Part shown: in pieces, positions 1 to 9,142 of the stretch | How the letters are laid out: the number at the start of each line of letters is the position of its first letter | Numbering within the stretch: position 1 is the first letter of the stretch | DNA from: Rhodospirillaceae bacterium | GTDB taxonomy: Bacteria > Pseudomonadota > Alphaproteobacteria > Bin65 | Direction: 5' to 3' | Length of the DNA stretch: 64,000 bases | Assembly: GCA_009840595.1 (NCBI GenBank) | Contig: VXNK01000080.1 | Coordinates: 108,280 to 172,279, forward strand | Position numbers and translations under genes: made by a program | Notes under the pieces: generated by a model | Database searches by the model: none | What the model was told of the DNA's origin: nothing | The model's input: only the letters and a program-made list of their open reading frames with translations

Positions 1-1878
1 GATGACCACGTCCGGCCGGTTGGAAACGTAGCGCTTCGCCACCTCGCCCAGCTCGTCGGCGTAGAGGCGGCGGTTCAGCTCCCGGAACCAGGCGGCGTAG
101 ATCAACGGCTCCGGCCGGGTCAGCGCCATGGCGCCGTCCCACGCCTTCAACATGTCCAGCACGCGCCGTTGCCGGTCGTCGGCGGGTTCGACTTTCAGCA
201 GCAGCGGCAGGGTGGCGCGGGCGGCAAGGGAGACGTGGTCCGCCTGCATCCGGGCGACCTCGTCCGGCGTGAAGCGCTCTTTCGCCGCCAGCATCTGCGC
301 GATCCGCGCGGCGCGGTAATGGTCGCCCCAGCTTTGCGACAGGAAATAGGGATAGTCGCTGCCGGCGATCCGGTTGTTGGCGTTGATGAGCACGCCGCCC
401 GGCGGGTTGAAGCTCTGCGGCAGCGAATCGAACGGGATGGTGCCGGCGAGCGCGGTCCCGGGATCGGCGCCGTCCTGCGGCAGCCAGCCGGCGCCGGGCC
501 GCTTGCGGATCGGCACGACGCCCGGAACCAGATAGCCGATATTGCCCGCCGTGTCGGCGTAGAGGAAATTCTGGATCGGGCCGATGAACAGGCGCAGCGC
601 GTTCCTGAATTCCGCCCAGTTCCTTGCCTTGTTGATCCCGGCAAAGGCGACGGCGCTGGTGTCGGCGCGGCTCAGCCACGGCGCGCGCAGAACGGCGACG
701 CGCCCGTTCTTTTCCCCGTATTCCCTCAACTCTTCGTTGTAGTCGAGCGCCGGCCCGTTGCGCGATTCGCGGATCGTCAGCCTCACATCGGCGCCGAAGC
801 GGACCTTGATCGTTTCCGTGCGGTACTGGAAGGGGACGGACCTGCCGTCGGCCATGTAGCGGTTCGGGTCGGCCGGATCGAGCTTCTCGAGGATGACGTC
901 GTCGGTATCGATGTAGGTGGTCGTGAGCCCCCACGCGATATGGCCGTTATGGCCCATGATAAGCAGCGGGCCGCCCGGCACCGTGGCGCCGCTCAGCGTC
1001 AGGCCCGGCGCGCTGATATGGGCGACATACCACAGCACCGGCGCGTTCATGCCGAGATGCGGATCGCTCGCCAGGATCGCCGCGCCGGTGGTCGTCCGCC
1101 CGGGGCCGAGCGCCCAGACGTTGGAGGCGCCCCCGCCGCGCACCTCCGCCGGCAGCGCGGCGAGCAGGGCGCCGAAATCCACGCCTTTCAGCAAGCCTTC
1201 CCTGTGCGGCCCGACCGTCACCGGCGCGTCGCCCGGATAGGGCGGGAAGAGCACCGGAAGCGCTTCCTTGCCCGCCTTTTGGACGATCCGGGCGCGCAGC
1301 AGCTCGCCTCGCCAGTCGGTCGAGAGGCGCACCGCCATCAGCTTGCCCCAGACCAGCGTGTCGGCCGGCTTCCAGGGCTCGAATTCCAGGCCGGTCAGGT
1401 TGAATTCCGGCGGCAGCGTACCCTTGCGGGTCTTCAGCCACTGGTTGACCCCGGCGGCATAGGCTTCGAGCATCTTCAGCTGGCCGGGCGCGAGATGCTT
1501 CACGCTGTCCTGCGCCCGCCGGTAGAGGCCGAGGGTGCGGAACAGCCGGTCGGCCCTGAGGCCGGGCGGGCCGATGATCTCTGCCAGCCGCCCCTGCCCG
1601 GCGCGGCGCTGCATTTCCATCTGGAACAGGCGGTCCTGGGCATGGACGTAGCCGAGGGCGAACCAGGCGTCGTTTTCCGTCCCGGCGTAGATGTGCGGGA
1701 TGCCGCGCCGGTCGCGCACGATGCTGACCGGTTTTTCGAGGCCGGCAACCGTCACCGGACCGTCCAGCCGGGGCAGCGAGGTGCGGAACCAGAAGAACAT
1801 GACGACGCCGGCGACCGCCAGCATCAGGACCAGCGTCGCCGCGATCCGCAGGGTCCAGCGGAGTACGGCCCGGATCAT
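1..1878 (-). CDS. Penicillin acylase (penicillin amidase) family protein, 3' end beyond window
   Basis: N-terminal nucleophile hydrolase of the penicillin/acyl-homoserine-lactone acylase family, which cleaves amide bonds of acylated substrates; the actual substrate cannot be told from sequence. It is absent from the ORF track because its stop lies left of the window. Residues about 4-30 form a hydrophobic signal anchor, as expected for an exported enzyme. The autocatalytic cleavage site is visible as GGASNVWALG, with the predicted catalytic Ser at residue 252 followed by Asn, and downstream SDPHLGM and GHNGHIAWG blocks are typical of the beta chain. About 626 codons are visible; family members are usually near 780 residues. 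The start ATG overlaps the stop of the upstream CoA-transferase gene as ATGA, so the two are probably translationally coupled. Confidence 0.88.
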   Translation of the reverse strand, partial: MIRAVLRWTLRIAATLVLMLAVAGVVMFFWFRTSLPRLDGPVTVAGLEKPVSIVRDRRGIPHIYAGTENDAWFALGYVHAQDRLFQMEMQRRAGQGRLAEIIGPPGLRADRLFRTLGLYRRAQDSVKHLAPGQLKMLEAYAAGVNQWLKTRKGTLPPEFNLTGLEFEPWKPADTLVWGKLMAVRLSTDWRGELLRARIVQKAGKEALPVLFPPYPGDAPVTVGPHREGLLKGVDFGALLAALPAEVRGGGASNVWALGPGRTTTGAAILASDPHLGMNAPVLWYVAHISAPGLTLSGATVPGGPLLIMGHNGHIAWGLTTTYIDTDDVILEKLDPADPNRYMADGRSVPFQYRTETIKVRFGADVRLTIRESRNGPALDYNEELREYGEKNGRVAVLRAPWLSRADTSAVAFAGINKARNWAEFRNALRLFIGPIQNFLYADTAGNIGYLVPGVVPIRKRPGAGWLPQDGADPGTALAGTIPFDSLPQSFNPPGGVLINANNRIAGSDYPYFLSQSWGDHYRAARIAQMLAAKERFTPDEVARMQADHVSLAARATLPLLLKVEPADDRQRRVLDMLKAWDGAMALTRPEPLIYAAWFRELNRRLYADELGEVAKRYVSNRPDVVI

Positions 1879-3074
1879 GCCGGGGCCTCGCCGAATTCCG
1901 CGCGCAGCCGGGCGCCATGCTCGTCCAGCCGCGGCGCCGGCGGCCGGGTCGTCCGGTCCGCGTAGGCCGACATCTTGATCGGCAGGCCGGCGAACGCCAT
2001 CGTGCCGGCGTCGGGATCGTCGATGTTCACAATCATCTTCCGCGCTGCAATGTGGGCATTCCCGAACAGGTCCGGCACGGTGTTGATCGGCCCGCAGGGG
2101 ATGTCCGCCGCTTCCAGCAGGGCATGCCAGTGGTCGCTCGTCCCCGTGGCCAGGACGGCTTCGATCTCCGCTTTCAACGCATCGACATGGGCCAGCCTGT
2201 CGGCAAGGGTCGCAAAGCGCGGATCGTCCGGCCAGTCCGGCCGCCCGACCGTTTCGGAGAAGCGCCGGAACATGTCCTCGTGGCCGGCGGCGACGACGAT
2301 ATGGCCGTCGGCGGTGCGGAAGGCGTCGAACGGCGCAACCGACGGATGCCGGGCGCCGAGCGGGCCGGGCGCGACGCCGGTCGCGCTGTAGCGGGCGACG
2401 GCGTTTTCCAGCAGGGCGACCTGGCTGTCGAGCATGGCGACGTCGACCATCATGCCCTCGCCGGTCCGGTTGCGGTGCTGCAGGGCCGAGACGACGCCGA
2501 GCGCCGTGAACAGCCCGGCCGCGATATCGCCGATCGACATGCCGACGCGGGTCGGCGGGCCGCCGGGATGGCCGGTGATGCTCACGATGCCGCCCATCGC
2601 CTGGACCACCATGTCGTAGGCCGGGCGATGACTGTAGGGTCCGGTCTGGCCGAAGCCGCTGGTCGCGGCATAGACCAGGCGCGGGTTCAGGCCTTTCAAC
2701 GCGTCCCAGCCGTAACCCAGCTTCTCCATCGTGCCGGCGCGGTAGTTCTCGTAGAGCACGTCGGCGCGCCGGAGCATCGCTTCGAAGACCCGGCGGTCGG
2801 CGGCATCCTTGAGATCGAGGACGATCGATTCCTTGCCCCGGTTGAGCGACATGAAATAGGCGCTCTGGCCGGCGACATGGGGCCCGATCTCGCGCGCCGG
2901 GTCACCGCCCGGCGGCTCGACCTTGACGATGCGCGCGCCGAGTTCGCCGAGCAGCATGGTGCCGTAGGGCCCGGCGAGCGCGCGGGTCAGGTCGATCACG
3001 GTAACGCCGGCGAGCGGGCCGGCAAGCGGACCCGCAGCTTCGGGCCGGGCGTCATTTTCCTGGGGTACCGTCAT
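1875..3074 (-). CDS. CaiB/BaiF family (type III) CoA-transferase
   Basis: Predicted cytosolic CoA-transferase of the formyl-CoA transferase/CaiB/BaiF class, which moves CoA between carboxylic acids through covalent Asp intermediates. I chose ATG 3074, giving 399 residues beginning MTVPQEND, rather than the much longer track ORF, whose N-terminal 390 residues are an arginine-rich antisense shadow of the hydrolase on the other strand. Family features are LAGVTVIDLTRALAGPYG near the N-terminus, the conserved AEIVKVEPP-like motif (here ARIVKVEPPGGD), and the region VDVAMLDSQVALLEN that carries the expected catalytic Asp. The gene overlaps the following penicillin acylase gene by 4 bp. Substrate unknown. 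Confidence 0.9.
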   Translation of the reverse strand: MTVPQENDARPEAAGPLAGPLAGVTVIDLTRALAGPYGTMLLGELGARIVKVEPPGGDPAREIGPHVAGQSAYFMSLNRGKESIVLDLKDAADRRVFEAMLRRADVLYENYRAGTMEKLGYGWDALKGLNPRLVYAATSGFGQTGPYSHRPAYDMVVQAMGGIVSITGHPGGPPTRVGMSIGDIAAGLFTALGVVSALQHRNRTGEGMMVDVAMLDSQVALLENAVARYSATGVAPGPLGARHPSVAPFDAFRTADGHIVVAAGHEDMFRRFSETVGRPDWPDDPRFATLADRLAHVDALKAEIEAVLATGTSDHWHALLEAADIPCGPINTVPDLFGNAHIAARKMIVNIDDPDAGTMAFAGLPIKMSAYADRTTRPPAPRLDEHGARLRAEFGEAPA

Positions 3075-3185
3075 GGGCTTCCCATAACGCGAAGCGGGAG
3101 CGGCCGCCATGCCCTTCGGCGGCAGCCGGCGCCGCGCGGCGGTAGGGCCATTCGATTCGGGCGACAGCCGTGGCATATAGGCGGC

Positions 3186-4181
3186 ATGGACGGCCCCGCA
3201 ACCGCCGCACACGCAATCGCGAATTTCCGGCCGCGCGCGCCCTGGTGGGGCGGCGATCTGCAGACCCTGCGCAACGCGCTGGTCCGCCAGCGCATCGACC
3301 TGTCGCCCTGGCCGGAGGAAACCCTGCGCTTCGACATGCCGGACGGCTCCGGCGACGTCCTGACCGGCAGGCTGGCCGTCCCGCACGGCGCGGCGAACCG
3401 GCCGCTGGTCGTCCTGATCCACGGCCTGACCGGCTGCGAGGACAGCATCCATGTCCGGGCGAGCGCGCGGGCCCTGTTGCAGGCCGGTTTCCCCGCCCTC
3501 CGGCTCAACCTGCGCGGCGCCGGGCCGACCGTCGGCCTGTGCCGCGAACAGTATCACGCCGGCCGCACGGAGGATTTCCGGGCGGTGCTGCGGCAGATCC
3601 CGGACCGGCTCGCCCGCAACGGCCTCGCGGCGGTCGGCTATTCGCTGGGCGGCAGCATGCTGCTCAAATATCTCGGCGAGGAAGGCCGGGCCGCGCCGCT
3701 GCGCGCGGCGGCCGCGGTTTCGGTGCCGATCGATCTTGCGGCGGCCTGCGGCCGGTTCCATCGCGGGCGCAACTGGCTCTACAAGCGCTACCTGCTCGAT
3801 CGCATGAAGCGCGATACGTTCCGCGCACGCGGCGGCCTGCCCGAACGATGGCGCGAGCCGGTGCGGCGGGCGCGGGCGATCCGGGACTACGACGCCGGCT
3901 ACATCGCGCCGCGCTACGGCTTCGGCACCGCGGAGCGCTACTATGCCGAATGCTCGGCGACGCGCTTCATGCCGGCGGTCCGCGTTCCGACACTGATCGT
4001 CCATGCGCGCGACGATCCCTGGATTGCGCCGGAACCCTACGAGCGGTTCGATTGGGCGGGCGCGCCGGCCCTGATCCCCTGCCTGCACGACAGCGGCGGC
4101 CATGTCGGCTTCCACGGCCGCGGCGGCCGGGAGACCTGGCACGACCGGTATATCGCAACGTTCCTGTCGGGCACGGCTTGA
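3186..4181 (+). CDS. YheT-type alpha/beta-fold hydrolase
   Basis: 331-residue alpha/beta hydrolase of the YheT/EMB8 (ABHD1/3) family, a probable serine esterase. The oxyanion segment is LVVLIHGLTG, the nucleophile elbow is GYSLGGS with Ser at about residue 153, the acid is in HARDDPW and the His in DSGGHVGF near the C-terminus, so the triad is complete. The start at 3186 (MDGPATAA) follows the intergenic region shared with the divergent CoA-transferase gene; the longer track ORF from 1917 is an antisense shadow. The W(W)GGDLQTLRNAL motif near the N-terminus is typical of the family. Physiological substrate unknown. Confidence 0.88.
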   Translation: MDGPATAAHAIANFRPRAPWWGGDLQTLRNALVRQRIDLSPWPEETLRFDMPDGSGDVLTGRLAVPHGAANRPLVVLIHGLTGCEDSIHVRASARALLQAGFPALRLNLRGAGPTVGLCREQYHAGRTEDFRAVLRQIPDRLARNGLAAVGYSLGGSMLLKYLGEEGRAAPLRAAAAVSVPIDLAAACGRFHRGRNWLYKRYLLDRMKRDTFRARGGLPERWREPVRRARAIRDYDAGYIAPRYGFGTAERYYAECSATRFMPAVRVPTLIVHARDDPWIAPEPYERFDWAGAPALIPCLHDSGGHVGFHGRGGRETWHDRYIATFLSGTA

Positions 4182-4264
4182 GGGCTGAAGTTTTCGGCCG
4201 GATTCGGCCACGACCCGGCCCGCATCCATTCTCCGCATGGCCTCCACTTGGCCTCCACATGGCC

Positions 4265-4293
4265 TTGACGCGGTAAGGAATATTCCTTACGAC
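4265..4293 (+). promoter_or_regulatory. Promoter with 18-bp perfect palindromic operator for the PrlF/YhaV pair
   Basis: A TTGACG hexamer (4265-4270) and a weak TACGAC hexamer (4288-4293) lie 17 bp apart. Between and overlapping them is a perfect 18-bp palindrome, GTAAGGAATATTCCTTAC (4273-4290). It sits 33 bp before the antitoxin ATG, where an autoregulatory antitoxin operator is expected. Binding by PrlF is inferred, not shown. Confidence 0.6.
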
Positions 4294-4322
4294 GATGCGC
4301 GGCACAAAAGGGAGCGCCGGTC

Positions 4323-4667
4323 ATGCCGATCATCCACGAAATCGCCACGATGACTGCGAAGGGCCAGATCACCCTGCCCAGGACGGTTCGCCGGGCGCTG
4401 GGGGTCGATGTCGGCGCCAAGGTGGCCTTCGAACTCCGCGAGGACGGACAGATCGTCGTCAGCCGGGCCGACGCCGAGCACGAAGATCCGGCCATCGCCG
4501 CGTTTCTCGACCTGCTCGCCGGCGATATCCGGGCCGGGCGGCACGTTCGGGCGATCCCGGACGATCTGGCGCAGAATATGCTCGAACAGGCGCAACGCGA
4601 GGCGGGACCGGAAGGCGATATCGACGGGGACATCGACGGGGACATCGACGGCGCCGTCGCCCTCTGA
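4323..4667 (+). CDS. prlF: PrlF/SohA-like antitoxin (SpoVT-AbrB fold)
   Basis: 114-residue antitoxin, partner of the YhaV-like toxin encoded immediately downstream. Residues about 8-52 form a swapped-hairpin AbrB DNA-binding domain (AKGQITLPRTVRRALGV, then DGQIVVSRA), expected to neutralise the toxin and repress the operon. The start has a GGGAG ribosome site 10 bp upstream. The stop overlaps the toxin start as TGATG (4665-4669), the usual antitoxin-toxin coupling. The C-terminus carries a DIDG repeat encoded by three 12-bp units. Assignment rests on the AbrB motif plus the YhaV neighbour. Confidence 0.85.
   Translation: MPIIHEIATMTAKGQITLPRTVRRALGVDVGAKVAFELREDGQIVVSRADAEHEDPAIAAFLDLLAGDIRAGRHVRAIPDDLAQNMLEQAQREAGPEGDIDGDIDGDIDGAVAL
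4617..4652 (+). repeat. Three in-frame 12-bp tandem repeats in the antitoxin gene
   Basis: Units GATATCGACGGG, GACATCGACGGG and GACATCGACGGC follow one another and encode DIDG three times near the antitoxin C-terminus. Copy-number change would keep the reading frame and alter the length of an acidic tail. Confidence 0.85.
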
Positions 4668-5110
4668 TGCAGCGCCACGGATGGACGCTGCTGTTCCACG
4701 ATTGCCTCATCGGCCAGTTGCGCAGGCTCCACAGCGCAGCCCAGCGCGCGCAACGAAACGATCCGGCGGGCTTCGCCTCCAATGCGAACGTCAAGTTGTT
4801 CCGTGCCTTGAGCCGGCTGATGCTGGAAGTCATCCCGCAGGATCCGTCCCGGGACGATTACCGCCAGGGCGGCACGCTCGGCCCGCGCTACCGCCATTGG
4901 CGGCGCGCCAGGATCGGCAGGCGGTTCCGATTGTTCTTCCGCTATGACGCGAGGGCGAAGGTCATCGTCTACGCGTGGGTCAACGACCGGTCGACGCTGC
5001 GTTCCTCGGGGAGCAGGGCCGATCCGTACACGGTCTTCGCCAGGATGCTCGCGCGGGGAAATCCGCCCGACGACTGGGCCTCATTGATGAACGAATCCGG
5101 GCAGGACTGA
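4667..5110 (+). CDS. yhaV: YhaV-family RelE-like mRNA interferase toxin
   Basis: 147-residue toxin of the YhaV family (RelE superfamily ribonuclease) that, in characterised members, cleaves mRNA. The protein starts MQRHGWTLLFHDCLIGQL, matching the YhaV N-terminus, and contains the conserved LGPRYRHWRRARIGRRFRLFF basic segment and VYAWVNDRSTLRSSG near the catalytic C-terminal half. I use the ATG that overlaps the antitoxin stop, not the track start at 4295. It ends about 80 bp from the convergent acyl-CoA ligase gene. Confidence 0.87.
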   Translation: MQRHGWTLLFHDCLIGQLRRLHSAAQRAQRNDPAGFASNANVKLFRALSRLMLEVIPQDPSRDDYRQGGTLGPRYRHWRRARIGRRFRLFFRYDARAKVIVYAWVNDRSTLRSSGSRADPYTVFARMLARGNPPDDWASLMNESGQD

Positions 5111-5191
5111 GAGTCAGGGAAGTAACCGCCGCCGGACGGTGGCGCGAACCGGTGCGCTGCGCCCGGACGGTTCGGGCTGAGGCAGGAGAGA

Positions 5192-6826
5192 TCAGCCCGC
5201 CGCCCGCTCGCGCAGCCGGAACTTCTGGATCTTGCCGGTCGAGGTCTTGGGCAGTTCGCCGAACACGACGGCGGTCGGGCATTTGTAGTGCGCCAGCCGG
5301 CCGCGGCACCATTCGATGACTTCCGCTTCGGTGAGCGCCGCGCCGGGGCGCAGACCGACGAACGCGCAGGGCGTCTCTTCCCATTTCTCATGCGGCTTGG
5401 CGACCACCGCGGCCTCGGCGATGTCGGGATGGGCGTAAAGCGCCGCCTCGACCTCGATCGACGAGATGTTCTCGCCGCCGGAAATGATGATGTCCTTGGA
5501 GCGGTCGCGGATCTGGACATAGCCGTCGGGATGCCAGACCGCGAGGTCGCCGGTATGGAACCAGCCGCCCCTGAACGCGGCCTCGGTCGCCTTCGGGTTC
5601 TTCAGATAGCCTTTCATGATCGAGTTGCCGCGATGGAGGATCTCGCCCATCGTCACGCCGTCGCGCGGCACCGGCTCCAGGGTTTCCGGATCTGCCACGA
5701 TCATGCCGCCATCCATGGTCGGATAGGCGACGCCCTGGCGCGCCTGCCGCTCGGCCAGCGCGCCGGCGGCAAGACCTTCCCAGTCCTCCTGCCAGGCGCA
5801 ATGGGAACTTGGCCCGAACGCCTCGGTGAGGCCGTAGACGTGGGTCACGTCGAAGCCCAGCTTCGCGATGCCTTCGAGGACCGCGGGCGCCGGTGCAGAA
5901 CCCGCGGTGTACACCTTGACGGACTGATCGAACGGCACCCGGTCCTCCTCAGGCGCGTTGATCAGGGTCGAGAGCACGATCGGCGCGCCGCACATGTGGG
6001 TGACGCCGTTGTCGGCGATGGACTGGAAGATCGCCCGCGCCTCGACCTTGCGCAGGCCGACATGGGTGCCGCCCATGATCGCGACGCTCCACGGGAAGCA
6101 CCAGCCGGCGGCGTGGAACATCGGCAGGGTCCACAGATAGACCGGCCGGTGCGGCATCGCCCAGGTGACCGCGTTGCCGAGCGCCTCCATGTAGGCGCCG
6201 CGGGCGTGGTAGACGACGCCCTTCGGGTCGCCCGTGGTGCCGGAGGTGTAGGACAGCGCGATCGCCTGCCATTCGTCCTCGATGCCGGGCCAGTCGAAAT
6301 CCGGGTCGCCTTCGGCGATCAGCGCCTCATAGTCCAGATCGCCCAGGCGTTTGCCGCCGGGGCCCTCGCTGTCGTCGATGTCGATGACGAGCGGACTGAC
6401 CCTGGCCAGCCCGAGGGCGGCCTCGATTGTCGGCGCAAACTCGGTGTCGGTCAGCAGGACCTTCGCCCCGCCGTGATCGAGGATGAAGGCGATGATCGCC
6501 GCATCGAGCCGGATGTTGAGCGGATTGAGCACGGCGCCGATCATCGGCACGCCGAAATGGGCTTCCAGGCTCTCCGGCGTGTTCGACCCCATGAGCGCGA
6601 CCGTATCGCCCGTGCCGATGCCGCGCTTCGCCAGCGCGCTCGCCAGCCGAACCGAGCGCTCGCGCTGCTCGGCATAGGTGAAGCGCCGGGCGCCGTGGAT
6701 CATCGCGGTCCGGCCGGGATACGCCTCCGCCGCCCGCTCCAGGAAACGGCTCGGGTGCATCGGCATGTAGTTGGCGGGAGTCTTGTCGAGATCGGTCTCG
6801 AACGGGTTCGGGCCGGCGGCGCTCAT
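5192..6826 (-). CDS. Acyl-CoA synthetase (AMP-forming), DmdB/medium-chain type
   Basis: 544-residue ANL-superfamily ligase that activates a carboxylic acid to its CoA thioester via an acyl-AMP. The P-loop is YTSGTTGDPKGV, the adenine-binding motif is YGLTEAFGP, the hinge is DRSKDIIISGGENISS, and the C-terminal catalytic Lys is in KTSTGKIQKF. The N-terminal HPSRFLERAAEAYPGRTA and GSNTPESLEAHFGVP blocks resemble 3-methylmercaptopropionyl-CoA ligase (DmdB)-like enzymes and other medium-chain acyl-CoA ligases, but substrate cannot be fixed. It stands alone, between the YhaV toxin gene (convergent) and the glutathionyl-hydroquinone reductase gene. Confidence 0.9.
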   Translation of the reverse strand: MSAAGPNPFETDLDKTPANYMPMHPSRFLERAAEAYPGRTAMIHGARRFTYAEQRERSVRLASALAKRGIGTGDTVALMGSNTPESLEAHFGVPMIGAVLNPLNIRLDAAIIAFILDHGGAKVLLTDTEFAPTIEAALGLARVSPLVIDIDDSEGPGGKRLGDLDYEALIAEGDPDFDWPGIEDEWQAIALSYTSGTTGDPKGVVYHARGAYMEALGNAVTWAMPHRPVYLWTLPMFHAAGWCFPWSVAIMGGTHVGLRKVEARAIFQSIADNGVTHMCGAPIVLSTLINAPEEDRVPFDQSVKVYTAGSAPAPAVLEGIAKLGFDVTHVYGLTEAFGPSSHCAWQEDWEGLAAGALAERQARQGVAYPTMDGGMIVADPETLEPVPRDGVTMGEILHRGNSIMKGYLKNPKATEAAFRGGWFHTGDLAVWHPDGYVQIRDRSKDIIISGGENISSIEVEAALYAHPDIAEAAVVAKPHEKWEETPCAFVGLRPGAALTEAEVIEWCRGRLAHYKCPTAVVFGELPKTSTGKIQKFRLRERAAG

Positions 6827-6932
6827 CCGATCCTCCGTTGGCGGCTCATGTTCGCGGCGACCCTAGCCCGGATTTCTCCCCGATGTCATGGCCCGCGGGG
6901 CGCCGGCGGCCCGGATACGGCGGGCGGGCCTC

Positions 6933-7895
6933 TCAGTCCGGCGCGGCCCGGCCGTGCGGGCGCATCAGGTCGAGTTCCGGCCCCTTCGGTACGATGCCGG
7001 TCGGGTTGATGCGCAGCTGGCTGCCGTAATAGTGCCGCTTGATGTGGTCCATGTTCACCGTATCGGCGACGCCGGGCTGCTGGTAGAGGTCGCGCAGGTA
7101 GTTGCCCAGGTTGGGATAGTCCGCGATCCGGCGCTTGTTGCACTTGAAATGGCCGACATAGACGGCGTCGAAGCGCACCAGGGTCGGGAACAGCCGCCAG
7201 TCCGCCTCGGTGATCCGGTCGCCGACCAGATAGCGCTGCCTGCCCAGCCGGGCCTCCAGCTCGTCCAGGGTCGCGAACAGCGCCTCGAATGCCGCCTCGT
7301 AGGCCTCCTGGCTCCGCGCGAAGCCGGTCTTGTACACGCCGTTGTTGACATGCTCGTAAACCGGTTCGTTCACCGCATCGATCTCGCGCTGCAGGGGCGG
7401 CGGATAGAAATCCGGCTCGCCGTCGCCCCAGGCATTGAACGCCGTATTGAGCATCCGGACGATCTCGGACGATTCGTTGTTGACGATGGTCGCTTCCTTG
7501 CGGTCCCACAGCACGGGGACGGACACCCGGCCGGTATAGTCGTCCTTCGCGGCCCCGTAGATGTCGCGCAGATAGCGGGCGCCGTTGACGCCGTCGGGAA
7601 TACAGTCGGGACCGTCGCTGAAATGCCAGCCCTCGTCGCTCATGTGCGGATCGACGACCGATATCGAAACCGCGTCCTCCAGCCGCCGCAGCGCACGAAA
7701 GATCGTCGTGCGGTGCGCCCACGGGCAGGCGTGCGAGACATAGAGGTGATAGCGGCCCGGCTCGGCCGGAAATCCCGACGACCCGTCGGCGGTGACGAAA
7801 TCGCGGAACGACGTGGTCGCCCGCTGGAAGCTGCCGTCGGCTGCGAAGGCGGTTCGCTCTTCCTTGTGCCACACGCCGTCGATCATCACGCCCAT
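6933..7895 (-). CDS. Glutathionyl-hydroquinone reductase (Xi-class glutathione S-transferase)
   Basis: 320-residue protein of the YqjG/ECM4/PcpF family, which reductively removes glutathione from glutathionyl-hydroquinones. The active-site Cys is in SHACPWAHRT at about residue 54, in the thioredoxin-fold N-terminal half, and the C-terminal helical GST half carries RYLVGDRITEADWRLFPTL. The MGVMIDGVWHKEE start and DGSSGFPAEPGRYHLY segment are characteristic of this family. Length is normal. It is preceded on the same strand by an MBL-fold hydrolase gene about 80 bp away. Confidence 0.92.
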   Translation of the reverse strand: MGVMIDGVWHKEERTAFAADGSFQRATTSFRDFVTADGSSGFPAEPGRYHLYVSHACPWAHRTTIFRALRRLEDAVSISVVDPHMSDEGWHFSDGPDCIPDGVNGARYLRDIYGAAKDDYTGRVSVPVLWDRKEATIVNNESSEIVRMLNTAFNAWGDGEPDFYPPPLQREIDAVNEPVYEHVNNGVYKTGFARSQEAYEAAFEALFATLDELEARLGRQRYLVGDRITEADWRLFPTLVRFDAVYVGHFKCNKRRIADYPNLGNYLRDLYQQPGVADTVNMDHIKRHYYGSQLRINPTGIVPKGPELDLMRPHGRAAPD

Positions 7896-7975
7896 GGTGC
7901 CGTCTCCGAGTGTCTGCGGGCCGGCGCCGCAATGCCCGTGCCGGGCGCGCGGCCGCGGTATGGTGGATTATCCCG

Positions 7976-8995
7976 TCAGACGCCGAAGGTGAAGCGGCTG
8001 CCGAGGTAGGAGCGCACCAGCCGGTCCGGCATCCGCCGCCGCATCGCTTCGATAAAGGACTCTCCGGTGCAGTGCATCGGGATGACCACATCGGGGGCCA
8101 TCTTCTGCAATTCGTCGATGGTGAATTCGATATAGTCGGGCTTCGCCAGGCCGAGGTGGAAGCCGCCGATGACCGCGTGCAGCCTGTCGGTGCCGGCGAC
8201 CGACATGGCGGTGCGCACCGAGTTGACGATTCCGGCATGGCCGCAGGACGAAATCACAACCAGCCCACGGCCGCGCACCAGATAGCAGGTCGCATGTTCC
8301 TCCGGATGGCTGTCGAAGACCAGTTCGCCGCGCCGCTCGGCTTCGCTGAAATGGTCGTGGACCTCGATTTTCGATCCCCCGGTCACCTCCTCGAAGGAGT
8401 CGCGCTCGATGTAGCCGGTGGTGAAGGGGCCCTCGAGCGCTTTGGGGGCCGGGCAGCAGATCGGCGCGACCGCCCGCTCGACCAGCGAATCGCGATCCGG
8501 CGCGCCCCAGTACAGCATGTCCGACTCGCCGCCGGGATTGGGATGCCCGGCCGGAATCCAGCGCACATGAAACGCTTCCTCGGCGCCGACATAGAGCTGC
8601 ATGTCGTCGCGCATGGCGCTGCGGTGCCGGTCCACGAAACCGTCCAGACCGCCGTAATGGTCGCGGTGGCCGTGACTGAGGATCAACCCGTTGAGCCGGC
8701 CCGGCTCGATGTCGAGAAACCCGAAATTGCGGTTCAGGACTTCCGGCGTAAAGCCGAAGTCGAGCAGATACTCCGCGCGCGCGCCACCGGCCCGGGACTC
8801 GAGATGCAGCGAGAGGCCCCATTCTCCGGCCAGCGTCGTCATGTGCCGGCCGGGAACGATCCCGACATTCTCGACGGCGACGTGGGAATGCTCCGTTTTC
8901 GGCAGGAAGAGTTCATGATGGGAATCGACCACAACCCGGACGGACAGGGAGTCGACCACGGGCGCTTCGAACGGAATTTGCTTGTCGCGGCTCAT
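7976..8995 (-). CDS. MBL-fold metallo-hydrolase, dihydropterin synthase-like
   Basis: 339-residue metallo-beta-lactamase-fold protein. The metal-binding motif is SHGHRDHYGGLDG (HxHxDH), with further candidate ligands in SSCGHAGIVN, GGFHLG and PMHCTG near the C-terminus. The layout resembles the archaeal/bacterial 7,8-dihydropterin-6-methyl-4-(beta-D-ribofuranosyl)-aminobenzene-5'-phosphate synthase-like branch of the fold, but most bacterial members have no proven substrate. No signal peptide is apparent. The neighbours give no pathway clue. Confidence 0.82.
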   Translation of the reverse strand: MSRDKQIPFEAPVVDSLSVRVVVDSHHELFLPKTEHSHVAVENVGIVPGRHMTTLAGEWGLSLHLESRAGGARAEYLLDFGFTPEVLNRNFGFLDIEPGRLNGLILSHGHRDHYGGLDGFVDRHRSAMRDDMQLYVGAEEAFHVRWIPAGHPNPGGESDMLYWGAPDRDSLVERAVAPICCPAPKALEGPFTTGYIERDSFEEVTGGSKIEVHDHFSEAERRGELVFDSHPEEHATCYLVRGRGLVVISSCGHAGIVNSVRTAMSVAGTDRLHAVIGGFHLGLAKPDYIEFTIDELQKMAPDVVIPMHCTGESFIEAMRRRMPDRLVRSYLGSRFTFGV

Positions 8996-9142
8996 CGGCT
9001 CTCTCCGTGCCCGGCGCCTTTCGCGCCGAAACGATAGTAGTTCGGCCGCGAACTTCCGGGTAGCGGCAAAATCTTCGGGAGGCGGCTCGCGGCGTGCCGC
9101 ACCGGGCGGGCAGTACGCCGGGCGATACGGCGGACGGTCCGG

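Noticed and set aside
169-1965. 598-aa plus-strand ORF covering the penicillin acylase gene
   Set aside because: Antisense shadow: arginine/aspartate-rich composition typical of GC-rich reverse frames; the minus strand encodes a clear acylase with its catalytic Ser.
4617-4652. CRISPR-like array
   Set aside because: Only three contiguous 12-bp units with no spacers; an in-frame coding repeat.
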